Part shown: piece by piece, positions 35,578 to 43,763 of the stretch
Layout of the letters: the number at the start of each line of letters is the position of its first letter
Numbering within the stretch: position 1 is the first letter of the stretch
Assembly (NCBI GenBank): GCA_028282885.1
Contig: JANQGX010000015.1
Location: 24,712 to 88,711, forward strand
Origin: SAR324 cluster bacterium
GTDB lineage: Bacteria; SAR324; XYD2-FULL-50-16
Reading direction: 5' to 3'
Length of the DNA: 64,000 nucleotides
Position numbers and translations under genes: made by a program
The notes under the pieces: generated by a model
The model's database searches: none
The model's input: only the letters and a program-made list of their open reading frames with translations
Told to the model about the DNA's origin: nothing

Positions 35578-37560
35578 TCAATGGATGGTTTCATTTTCTG
35601 CGATTTTCAATCTGTCAAATGCCTTATTCTGCCACAAATCGTAAACGGCCATAAAAGTTGTCTCTTCGAACTGGTCGTTGGGAAAAATATTAAAGTATTT
35701 CTTGTACTTGACCTTGGGGAGAAAAGAAATGTTATTGAAGATCTTTATGAAATTCTTTTTGTCCAGTTTACTTTTCTTCACAGCCAATTGCAGATAGCGC
35801 AAATGGTAATCAAACCAGTCTTCTTCATCAGGGCCGCTGAAGTCACCGAAGGGGAAGGTGAAAAAGTCGGTTACATTGACACGTTTTGCTTTTTTTTCCA
35901 GGCCATAGGGTATGAGGTTTTTTGCGAAAAAAGCTTCCAATTCTGCCGCTTCCTTCCGCTTGTCCGACTCAAAGGAAGCATCGGTTAGAGTGACGCCAAT
36001 CTCATCGACGAGTTCGGTTCTTTCATCCACGTCCGGAGTTGAGAGAGCCTCTGTCTTCTCTTCGATGTCGCTTTTTACTTCCTGAATTTCTTCCGCAGAG
36101 AGTTGGCCTTTATTGGTGATCTCTTCCAGGATTTCATCAGTGGTGCTTTTGAAGTTGTCGATCACGACTCTCTGGCTACCAATCGGTATCGGACCCACCA
36201 GGGCTTCTGCGGCTGAAGCAAACTTGGCCAGGTAACCGGGAATCTGGTCTTGAGTTAAGGCCCCTTCTTTTTTTGCCCTTTCATAGAGCTTTTTCAATCG
36301 CTCTTCGAGAAAAGCGGGAACCTCGTCCTGGGTCATGCCCCGGTTGCCTTCCGAATCTGCGAGTCTTTTATTGGCATGGGTTTGGCGCAGGCTGTCCGTT
36401 GTCTGATAGATCGTCTCCAGAGATGCTTCACCTCTGGTTGCGTTTTTCAATCTGCGTTTGGATCGGGGGAGACGATCCGTATACCTGACGACGACAAATC
36501 GCAGCGCCTTGTTTTTATCCGAGGGATGATCTTGCAAATGGTCATACAGGTTGAACAGCTTTTCATTATCCGTCCTCATTAACTGGGCCAAGAGAAAATT
36601 AACGTGCGCGTTACTTTTCATCTTCAATGTGGTGTCCAGCAAAAGCACCAGTTTATTGACGGATAGTTCGTAGAACACGGCCAGTTGCTTCATTAGCAAT
36701 TGACGCACCTCAATTACCGTGCTTTTCAGGGTGCCGTCCTGGATAACGGGATTGAAGGCATTGACCCTGTCGAAAATATGTTTTCTAAGCTGTGGATGTC
36801 GGGTTTTATCCATATCCTTGGCAATTGTGTTGAGCAATTGCATTTGCAGCTTGTTGCCGTTTTTGAACTTTTTCCAGAATCTCAGCTCATGGGTTCTGAC
36901 GGCTACAAAGAGCTTGGAAAAAATCCGGTTTATGTGGACGGCGATCAGGTCTGATTGGGAGAATCCAATCAGATAAAAATAGTGTTTGAGGAAAACCTGC
37001 TTTATAACCTTGTAGTAATAGATGGTTTCAATCAACTCATGGGGATTTGTCGAAGATTTCAGGTTAGGCTGGGTTTCAGTCAGTTGAAGCAGGTCCAGAT
37101 TGACCAGCTTGGGCAGATACAGCATATCAGTATTGTGATCGGTTACTTTCAGGTTCAGATTATCCAGGCTCTCTTTGGTGTCGATCTGGTTGATAAACTG
37201 TTCCGAGATTTCTTTGTAATCCGCTTTTCTCGCGATACTTGAAGCGGCCACAGCTATTCTCAGAGGCCTGGTCAACTCGTAATACTCGGGGTGTTTGTCT
37301 AAATCGTTGCAGATGACAAAAGCAAAAGAGGGAAAGAGCTTAAAGATGATCTGAAGGATTTGTGATGTGCTTTCATTGTTGTCAAGTCGCTCTTTAATCT
37401 CTTCAATTCGCGCATAGCGTTTTATTCCTGTTTTAATGACAGCCGCTAGCTCATTTTCAGCGTCCTTGTTGCTGGAAATGTGGGAATAAAACTGGTCTGC
37501 ATAATAGCTGGCAGTAGAATCGTTACTGAGTTGCTGCCGCAACGCTTTCAATTCCGTCAT
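35578..37560 (-). CDS. Large cytoplasmic protein of unknown function (660 residues)
   Basis: I do not recognise a family. The protein is almost entirely helical and charged, with no signal peptide, membrane helix or known catalytic motif. Residues about 1-370 are helical-repeat-like, with LLQL and IYYYKVIKQVFLKHYFYLIG. A more polar linker (about 375-500) contains two similar short segments: MTQDEVPAFLEERLKKLYE and LTQDQIPGYLAKFASAAE. The C-terminal part (about 540-650) carries aromatic-rich FFTFPFGDFSG and KYFNIFPNDQFEE. It is divergent from the CheA-like gene with a 250-base shared upstream region. The ATG at 37560 is the first in frame. A signalling or scaffolding role is only a guess from the neighbour. 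Confidence 0.75.
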   Translation of the reverse strand: MTELKALRQQLSNDSTASYYADQFYSHISSNKDAENELAAVIKTGIKRYARIEEIKERLDNNESTSQILQIIFKLFPSFAFVICNDLDKHPEYYELTRPLRIAVAASSIARKADYKEISEQFINQIDTKESLDNLNLKVTDHNTDMLYLPKLVNLDLLQLTETQPNLKSSTNPHELIETIYYYKVIKQVFLKHYFYLIGFSQSDLIAVHINRIFSKLFVAVRTHELRFWKKFKNGNKLQMQLLNTIAKDMDKTRHPQLRKHIFDRVNAFNPVIQDGTLKSTVIEVRQLLMKQLAVFYELSVNKLVLLLDTTLKMKSNAHVNFLLAQLMRTDNEKLFNLYDHLQDHPSDKNKALRFVVVRYTDRLPRSKRRLKNATRGEASLETIYQTTDSLRQTHANKRLADSEGNRGMTQDEVPAFLEERLKKLYERAKKEGALTQDQIPGYLAKFASAAEALVGPIPIGSQRVVIDNFKSTTDEILEEITNKGQLSAEEIQEVKSDIEEKTEALSTPDVDERTELVDEIGVTLTDASFESDKRKEAAELEAFFAKNLIPYGLEKKAKRVNVTDFFTFPFGDFSGPDEEDWFDYHLRYLQLAVKKSKLDKKNFIKIFNNISFLPKVKYKKYFNIFPNDQFEETTFMAVYDLWQNKAFDRLKIAENETIH

Positions 37561-37810
37561 GATGCTACAAACAAGTGAGTGTGTACGTTTTCAAACCTAT
37601 GATTCGCAGTTGTTGGAATCGGTCGTGTATTGGAGGAAATAGTCCTGCTTTTCGGGGTTTTTTCGTAATATTTACAAAAATCACTTTATAATGCAAATAT
37701 TTCGACTTAATATGTTGTATTCGTATCAATATGAATATAATTAGTATGGTATAACATTTACCAGGATATTCCAAATTAGTAATAAGGTTTTTTAAGTCCA
37801 GCACTGGAGG
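37561..37810. other. AT-rich divergent promoter region
   Basis: 250 bases separate the 660-residue protein gene and the CheA-like gene. Several TATAAT-like boxes lie in the right half (for example near 37687 and 37736 on the plus strand) but none has a good -35 at normal distance. A GGAGG at 37806-37810 abuts the TTG start of the CheA-like gene. Confidence 0.4.
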
Positions 37811-39988
37811 TTGACCCTCAAAGACTGGATTCTGGACTCCGCAACGATAAACCAGCCGCAAATCGATACCGATATGACGCCGGAAGATCTTGAAAGACTA
37901 TCAGCAGTTTTTGAGAAAGCCACTCCTGAAAGCGTTTCCAGAAAACTCAACGAAATGGATCGCGAAGAAAGGAAAAAACTGGCTGAGTTGCTGTTTGAAT
38001 TGAAAAGACGGGTCTACAGCACAACTTTGGAAAGCTCGATTAAGGCAACATATCAGAAAATCCATTCCAATATGGAAAGGATGTTTTTCGAGCAGATCTA
38101 CCACATCAACCAGAACTTTAAGTCCAACCTCATCAAGTGGAAGAAAGAGCTTCAACGACTGAGGATGATCGATCTGTTCGAAGACACCTCTGATTTCGAT
38201 CTTCTCAATGTGGCCGAAAACACCGAAGAGGTCGAACTTCACGCTAATGAAGCATTCCTGCAGCAGTATGAAGAGGTAAGAGGGGTCTACCTTCTCAAGG
38301 ACCCTGCCAATGTTTTTGAGTTTAACAGTCAGGTACCGGTTATTGCGAGAGCTGGTATTTTTGGTGATGACGCCTGTGCCACCGGTGAGTATGAGTCATC
38401 TGTCACGGTAAAACCAATCTTTGATTGTACGGCGCTGTTTATTTCCAGGGAGAAGTTCGTCAAGTTGATCAGAAGGGTGCCCGGGTTGCAGGAGAAAATT
38501 TTCCAGACGGTTGTGGAAAGAGCCAAGCAAGGCAGTATCCGGGCTGAAGAGCAACGAAAACTGACGCAGGAGATTCTGGATAACATCGGCCAGGGATCTT
38601 TCTCCATCAACGTGGCAGGAGAAATTGGTGAAAACTATACGGCCATTGCTGCCGAGTATCTGGGAACGGACAATCTTGCCGGTGTTCCCTTTGCGGATCT
38701 TGGCTTCAGAAATGACAGGGAGAAACTAAGAAACTATTACAGAGCCTTACACCTCTTGTTCAGCGGTTCCGAATTCAATCATGATGTGGTGCTGGATCTC
38801 CTTCCCAGGGAGGTTCATATCAATGATCGGGATTTCAATCTTCATTACTCTTTTGTCCAGGATGGTGCAGGACATGTAATGTCGGTATTTGTCAGGATGG
38901 AAGATATCACCTTGAAGCGGGAACTGGAACAGAAGGAGGAGCGGGAAAGAGCCATCACTGAAAAAATGCAAAGCAATGTTGGTGGTTTTATGGACATGCT
39001 GGAGGATGTTTCAAGCAGCTTTGACAGTGTGGAACAATTTGCCAAAGCGTATTGGGTGAACAACATACAGCCTGATAGTGCCAAAATCAGCGAAATCATG
39101 AGGTCATTGCACGGTTCAAAAGGATTGAGCGGTCAGTTTGAACTCAACGAGTTGAAAAAAACCATTCACGAGTTTGAGGATTGGTTTTTGGCCGTGGACA
39201 AAGGTAACATCAGCGATTACTCAGATAAGTTCGAATCTTTGTTCACCAGGTTCGAACAGGAGTTCGAATATGCCCACTCTTTCAAGGAAAACCTCGGTGA
39301 GGGGATCATTAAAATCTTAAACGGGGTTTCCTTCGATCAAAATCAATTTGCCAGACTCGAAGCCGCAGTTAATGAAGAGGATCTGGAATCGATCAAATCG
39401 ATTGTATTAAGCCGGAATTCCGTACAAGCTCAAAAGATCGTCGGGAACTGGAAAGCCGATGCCTTGAGGTTAGCCGAGAAGATGAACAAAAAGGTGACCG
39501 TTGAAATGGATATTGATGAGGGATTATCAATTCCCAAGGATCTTGCAAAAACTCTGAATGTCGATCTGGGACATCTTTACCGGAATTGCATTGACCACGG
39601 AATTGAGCCTCCTGATGAAAGACGTGCAGCAGGAAAATCGATGCAGGCGAAGATTGTCATAAGGATAGAGGAACAGGAAAGAGATCTGTTGATTAGAATT
39701 TCTGATGATGGACGCGGAATTGACGAACAGGAAATTTCTCAGATTGCCCTTGCAAATCCGAACCTCGATAATGATCAAGTCAGATCATTAATCGAAGCGG
39801 AAGATTACTGGAGTATCCTCTTCCTGCCCGGCTTCTCATCTGCTGAGAAATTAACCGATACCTCTGGCAGGGGAGTGGGGATGGATGCTGTAAAGACCGT
39901 TATTGATGATTTGCAGGGAACGCTTGGAATTCATAGCGAAGCAGGAAAGGGGACCGAGTTTGCGATACGAATCCCCTTGCAAACCTGA
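37811..39988 (+). CDS. CheA-like histidine kinase with cNMP-like and PAS-like domains, no CheW domain
   Basis: This 725-residue cytoplasmic protein has, in order, a helical N-terminus (1-130), a cyclic-nucleotide-binding-like beta domain (about 135-240), a PAS-like domain (about 255-370), an Hpt domain with candidate phospho-His434 (RSLHGSKGLSG) and a CheA-type ATPase. The N-box is HLYRNCIDHGIEPPDERRAAGK, the G1 box SDDGRGID and the G2 box TSGRGVGMDAVK. The kinase core ends at the protein end, so the CheW-like domain of true CheA is missing and it cannot join a standard chemoreceptor array that way. The cNMP-like domain lacks the usual phosphate-binding Arg (FGDDACATGEYESSVTV), so ligand binding is doubtful. 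The start is uncertain: TTG at 37811 directly after GGAGG, or ATG at 37874. Confidence 0.82.
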   Translation: MTLKDWILDSATINQPQIDTDMTPEDLERLSAVFEKATPESVSRKLNEMDREERKKLAELLFELKRRVYSTTLESSIKATYQKIHSNMERMFFEQIYHINQNFKSNLIKWKKELQRLRMIDLFEDTSDFDLLNVAENTEEVELHANEAFLQQYEEVRGVYLLKDPANVFEFNSQVPVIARAGIFGDDACATGEYESSVTVKPIFDCTALFISREKFVKLIRRVPGLQEKIFQTVVERAKQGSIRAEEQRKLTQEILDNIGQGSFSINVAGEIGENYTAIAAEYLGTDNLAGVPFADLGFRNDREKLRNYYRALHLLFSGSEFNHDVVLDLLPREVHINDRDFNLHYSFVQDGAGHVMSVFVRMEDITLKRELEQKEERERAITEKMQSNVGGFMDMLEDVSSSFDSVEQFAKAYWVNNIQPDSAKISEIMRSLHGSKGLSGQFELNELKKTIHEFEDWFLAVDKGNISDYSDKFESLFTRFEQEFEYAHSFKENLGEGIIKILNGVSFDQNQFARLEAAVNEEDLESIKSIVLSRNSVQAQKIVGNWKADALRLAEKMNKKVTVEMDIDEGLSIPKDLAKTLNVDLGHLYRNCIDHGIEPPDERRAAGKSMQAKIVIRIEEQERDLLIRISDDGRGIDEQEISQIALANPNLDNDQVRSLIEAEDYWSILFLPGFSSAEKLTDTSGRGVGMDAVKTVIDDLQGTLGIHSEAGKGTEFAIRIPLQT

Positions 39989-40015
39989 CAGGAAGAGAGA
40001 TGCATCGATCAAGTC

Positions 40016-41443
40016 TTAGTTGATCTCGATGCCCATGAAAATCTCCAGGGCATTCTTACCAAAAACTTCCTGGTTATCCAAATCCTTAATAATTGAAATA
40101 TCAAGGGTCTCTTGCAAGTCTACCAGTTCATGGTGATCCAGATCCTCCCCGAACTCATTTCTCACAACCGCGATTACGGGGCGTTCGGGATCTCCTTCAT
40201 CCTTGGGGACGCTTACCACAAAACCGATTGAATGGTTACTGAGCTCTACCAGAGAGCCTTTGGGGTACAATCCCATTACCTTCAAAAACAGCAACCAAAC
40301 TTCATAGTCGTATTCCACTCCTGATAAAGCATCAATATACCTCATGGTGGCCGGGGGAGACCATGATCGTTTATAGTTTCTCTTGCCTACAAGCGCTTGA
40401 TAAGCATCGATAATCGAAAGCAGACGGGTTTCAAAGGAGACTTTGTCATAGGTACAACCCCGTGGATAGCTTGAAAGCATGTTAGGGTCCTGTTTGACAT
40501 GGTGATAATGTGCCATGTTGATGATCGGTTCCGGCATGCCCATTTGCGATAGCAATTGGGCACCATGCTCGGGGTGTGACATCATAACCTTCATCTCCTT
40601 GCTGTCTCTTTCAAATCGGACAGTACTCTCCAACAGATCCTTGGGTATCTGTGATTTTCCAAAATCGTGCAGGAAAGCGCTGAGAATAGCTTCATTTGGA
40701 GTCTGGAATACGCTTTTTTTCCCTGTATCCTGCAAAATCAGGTTGTAGACGTTCTGAAAGATAACTCCGACATCTACACAATGCGCATAAGTTTGATCAC
40801 TGGCCTTAATATTGGCAATTGCCGCCATAGCATCTGCAGAGGCAGATTCGGTGATACTATCAACATATCGCCTGATATCATCTATCTTATTCAGTCCACG
40901 ACGGGCATTGTCCATTGCGTATTCAACTGATTCCATAGCGTTTCTGCGAACTTTGGCGGATTCACTGACCTTCTGAATCAGTTCGTTGGTCTCCCTGATT
41001 GTTTCCAGGCGTCTCTCTTCTTTTACCGATAGGCGCTTAGTGGATTGGTTGACCAACTGAATGATTTTCCGCAGTTCGTCTTTAGTATCATCTTCAATCT
41101 CAGCTTTTTGCTTGACATCGAACTCAAGAATATCACGGTATTTAAGCGCCTTGATCAGCTTGGAATTAACATTGACGAGTTTTGTTAGTTCAGGGGGGAA
41201 ATCGTAAATTCGTAGAATGGTATCGCCTTCCTGCAGTACGTCGGAATCAATCTTCAGCTCCCTGTTCTTTCGTTTGATGGAGATTTTACAATTGAAAAAG
41301 TTATGGCGAACGAATTTACACACTTCACTGTTGACCCTGGTATACCGATGCCCAAACCTCGTATAGGCGGTGATTACCATGTTGTCAGTTAAATCTTCCA
41401 GTTTGAGCCCAAATTTCTCTATGGTGTGCTGATCACTTGACAT
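40016..41443 (-). CDS. HD-GYP-type phosphohydrolase with divergent active-site segment
   Basis: This 475-residue cytoplasmic protein has an N-terminal beta region (1-90), a long helical linker (100-200), an HD-GYP domain (about 205-365) and a C-terminal beta region (about 370-475). Metal ligands seen are His221 (YAHCVDV), His259-Asp260 (AFLHDFGK), His290 (SHPEHG) and His314-His315 (AHYHHV). The family signature HHExxDGxGYP is altered to HHVKQDPNMLSSYPRG. Glu is lost, DG is DP, GYP is SYP and three residues are inserted. The later DAYQALVGKRNYKR is normal. HD-GYP enzymes hydrolyse c-di-GMP; activity here is uncertain. It is converged on by the CheA-like gene and follows the pseudokinase gene. 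Confidence 0.85.
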   Translation of the reverse strand: MSSDQHTIEKFGLKLEDLTDNMVITAYTRFGHRYTRVNSEVCKFVRHNFFNCKISIKRKNRELKIDSDVLQEGDTILRIYDFPPELTKLVNVNSKLIKALKYRDILEFDVKQKAEIEDDTKDELRKIIQLVNQSTKRLSVKEERRLETIRETNELIQKVSESAKVRRNAMESVEYAMDNARRGLNKIDDIRRYVDSITESASADAMAAIANIKASDQTYAHCVDVGVIFQNVYNLILQDTGKKSVFQTPNEAILSAFLHDFGKSQIPKDLLESTVRFERDSKEMKVMMSHPEHGAQLLSQMGMPEPIINMAHYHHVKQDPNMLSSYPRGCTYDKVSFETRLLSIIDAYQALVGKRNYKRSWSPPATMRYIDALSGVEYDYEVWLLFLKVMGLYPKGSLVELSNHSIGFVVSVPKDEGDPERPVIAVVRNEFGEDLDHHELVDLQETLDISIIKDLDNQEVFGKNALEIFMGIEIN

Positions 41444-41629
41444 ATCCGAGATTTCTTATCAAATTGCTTTTTTCGAAAAAGGGTCTCCTTGAATACTGGT
41501 TGGCCCTGTTTTTTACCTATCCGGAAATATTTCAAAATCTATTCCAACTTTAACGGAAGTCTAGCCTATTTTAGGCCTTCCTATCAATATCTCCGATATA
41601 AATTATGTAAAGATCGAACTTAAATATAT

Positions 41630-41659
41630 ATAATATATTGAAATAAAAAAACTTTCCAA
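41630..41659 (-). promoter_or_regulatory. Candidate promoter for the HD-GYP gene
   Basis: On the minus strand TTGGAA (41654-41659, four of six) precedes TATTAT (41630-41635, five of six) by 18 bases, in AT-rich sequence between the pseudokinase stop and the HD-GYP start. It would give a leader of about 180 bases. Confidence 0.35.
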
Positions 41660-41706
41660 TAGAAGCTTACTGCTTGGAGTTTTCAAAACCGAACAAAGCC
41701 GATTTT

Positions 41707-43362
41707 TTAGGAGGCGGTTTGATCGAGAATACAGTTAATTATCGAATTAAACCGATTAATATTCCCATCAAAAACAGATTTTTCAAGGTCTTCCAATGCC
41801 GACAGAAAGCTCAGGTTAGAATTTTCACAGATCTGTTTGAGTTGACGAATCCGGCTAATCAGTGTTCGTCCTTTGTAAATGGGGATGGAGGCAAGTGACT
41901 TCAGTTCTGTCAAAATTTGTTCAGGTGTTTCATCCGGAACCAAATCTTCAGCGTTCATCAGCGTTGCAGAGTTGATGTTACGAGATGGATCCTCGTCAGC
42001 GGAACGGGACTTTGCGGTATGTGCGGAAGGGTTGATATCATTTCGGGTAATTGATTCGGGTTCCTTAACCGGAATATGAAGGGTGAAAGCCGAACGTTGA
42101 TTTTCCATTATCCTGTACTCAAGTTTTCCCCCGAGTCGTACTGCTGTTTCTTCTGCCGATGACATTTCCAAATTGAGGAAATCCAGTGGCGACAGGTTAT
42201 TCTCATCTGCCGTTGATAAATCGCAGAAAAGTGGTTGCCTGATTCTGTCTGACAGGGGGGGGCCTTCATCTTCGAATCTTAATACCAGGTTTTCGGTTTC
42301 TTTAATCCCCCTGATGATAATTGTTTGCCCGGCGGTTGACCTGCGGATAGCATTGCCGGCCAGAAACATCAGAGCACGGGTCACCAACGATCGATCCGAA
42401 TAGATACTATCCGGGAAAACTCCACGAATCTCAATTCGGACATCACGCTCGGTTTCTGATATTGAGTTGTATTGGCCATGAACAAGACTTTTGAGCAGCG
42501 GTTTGATATCGAACCTGGAGAAGATCGGGTCGTGAGTTTCCGGGTCCCCGAGCGAGTGCACCAGTATATTACTGAGTAATTCGTTTAATTCGACGCCACT
42601 CATCTCAATCTTTTTGATATAGTTTTTTATTTCGGAGGGCAGATGGAGTTGCTTGCCTTTTTTCATCAGCAGTTGACTAAATCCAATAATGGAGTTCAGG
42701 GGGGCCTGTAACTCCTGATTCATGCCTTGTAAAAATCGAATTCTGGCTTGATTTTCATTGGATTTGGTTTTTTTGATGGCATTCAACTCCTGCAATCGAT
42801 CTGCCAGTTGGCTCTGAAGCTGAGCGTAACAACGTGTGTTTTCCAGTGAGAGTGAAGCCTGGTCCAGGCACAAATCCAATAGATTCTTGTTTTCCCGGCT
42901 ATTCAAGTCTAACGGGTTCTCGCTTTCAAGGTACAGAATTCCGGGAGTTTCCGTTTCGGCATTGATTGTTGCACATATTACACAACCCGGTTTTTTCTGT
43001 TTGAGATAGGGATCTCCATAATAGTCGGATTCGGACTTCGGGAAAATGACCGAAAAATCCCCTTTGGATCCGCATATCTTGTTTATATAGGAAAGAGGCA
43101 GATAGGATTCGGGATTTGAGATAGAATTAAGTTGGTAAACGGAGATGGTTACGATTCGATCCGTGGATTTTTTATAGACTTCGGCTTCCAGGGTCAGGTC
43201 ATCCTTTCGTTTAAGCAGCAATGCTGCCCTTTCCATACTGATACGACTCAATACCTGTCTTAATAACTTGTTATAGACATTGAAAATGTAATTATCATTT
43301 CCGTGAAAAGCGTCTGGCCCGGTTTCGGATTTTTGTCTTTCAATACCCATATCCCTTATCAC
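41707..43362 (-). CDS. GAF-domain histidine kinase-like protein lacking the phospho-His
   Basis: This 551-residue protein starts at GTG 43362 (ATG at 43350 possible). A GAF-like sensor domain spans about 25-180 and contains CVIC and ILYLES. A coiled linker, an HisKA-like helix pair (about 205-270) and an HATPase-like domain (about 320-425) follow. The H-box reads GMNQELQAPLNSIIGFS. Gln216 stands where histidine kinases have the phospho-accepting His. The ATPase N-box Asn is kept (FLAGNAIRRS), but the G1 box is DEGPPL rather than DxGxG. The C-terminal 100 residues are a separate helical module. It is probably a regulatory pseudokinase. It is between an NtrC-type regulator gene and the HD-GYP gene on the same strand. 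Confidence 0.82.
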   Translation of the reverse strand: MIRDMGIERQKSETGPDAFHGNDNYIFNVYNKLLRQVLSRISMERAALLLKRKDDLTLEAEVYKKSTDRIVTISVYQLNSISNPESYLPLSYINKICGSKGDFSVIFPKSESDYYGDPYLKQKKPGCVICATINAETETPGILYLESENPLDLNSRENKNLLDLCLDQASLSLENTRCYAQLQSQLADRLQELNAIKKTKSNENQARIRFLQGMNQELQAPLNSIIGFSQLLMKKGKQLHLPSEIKNYIKKIEMSGVELNELLSNILVHSLGDPETHDPIFSRFDIKPLLKSLVHGQYNSISETERDVRIEIRGVFPDSIYSDRSLVTRALMFLAGNAIRRSTAGQTIIIRGIKETENLVLRFEDEGPPLSDRIRQPLFCDLSTADENNLSPLDFLNLEMSSAEETAVRLGGKLEYRIMENQRSAFTLHIPVKEPESITRNDINPSAHTAKSRSADEDPSRNINSATLMNAEDLVPDETPEQILTELKSLASIPIYKGRTLISRIRQLKQICENSNLSFLSALEDLEKSVFDGNINRFNSIINCILDQTAS

Positions 43363-43763
43363 CTGTTTCGATCCTAAATTAAATAGTTACTCAATGGCCC
43401 ATAACATCCGGAAACTTATCGAAAAATTGGTGCTTGCCATTAACAATTCAAGGGAGTGGATCCGGTCTGGTCTGACATTGGAGACTGGTGTCTTTTTCTC
43501 CTCCGAGACTGCGATATATATGCCAATCCATGATATTACAGCAATATCAAGAGGCTACCATGCAGAGCTCCGAATTCAGCTTTTTTGGGCAAGCCGGAAT
43601 GGTTGAAAATGATCGAATCCTGAACCATGCAGGGATGGATTGATTGAAATTGACAATAACTGATCGAATCAGCATCCCGCATTAAGTATGTCTGTCTGTT
43701 AGGGGATGAATCTGGATCGGGGATTGTTGTGAACTCCTTCCGGAAGCGAAAGGAGAGCTGAGA
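43363..43763. other. Intergenic region between the NtrC-type regulator and the pseudokinase
   Basis: This 401-base gap follows the regulator stop. A short inverted repeat CTCCTT/AAGGAG (43734-43739, 43750-43755) lies just after it, without a T-run. An open frame at 43394-43606 on the plus strand shows no protein-like features. The promoter of the pseudokinase gene should be here, but none stands out. Confidence 0.45.

Noticed and set aside
43394..43606. Small plus-strand ORF (70 codons) between the regulator and the pseudokinase
   Set aside because: No ribosome binding site or protein-like pattern, and no relatives recognised.
43734..43755. CTCCTT/AAGGAG hairpin after the NtrC-type regulator gene as a terminator
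   Set aside because: Six base pairs with a 10-base loop and no T-run; too weak to call.
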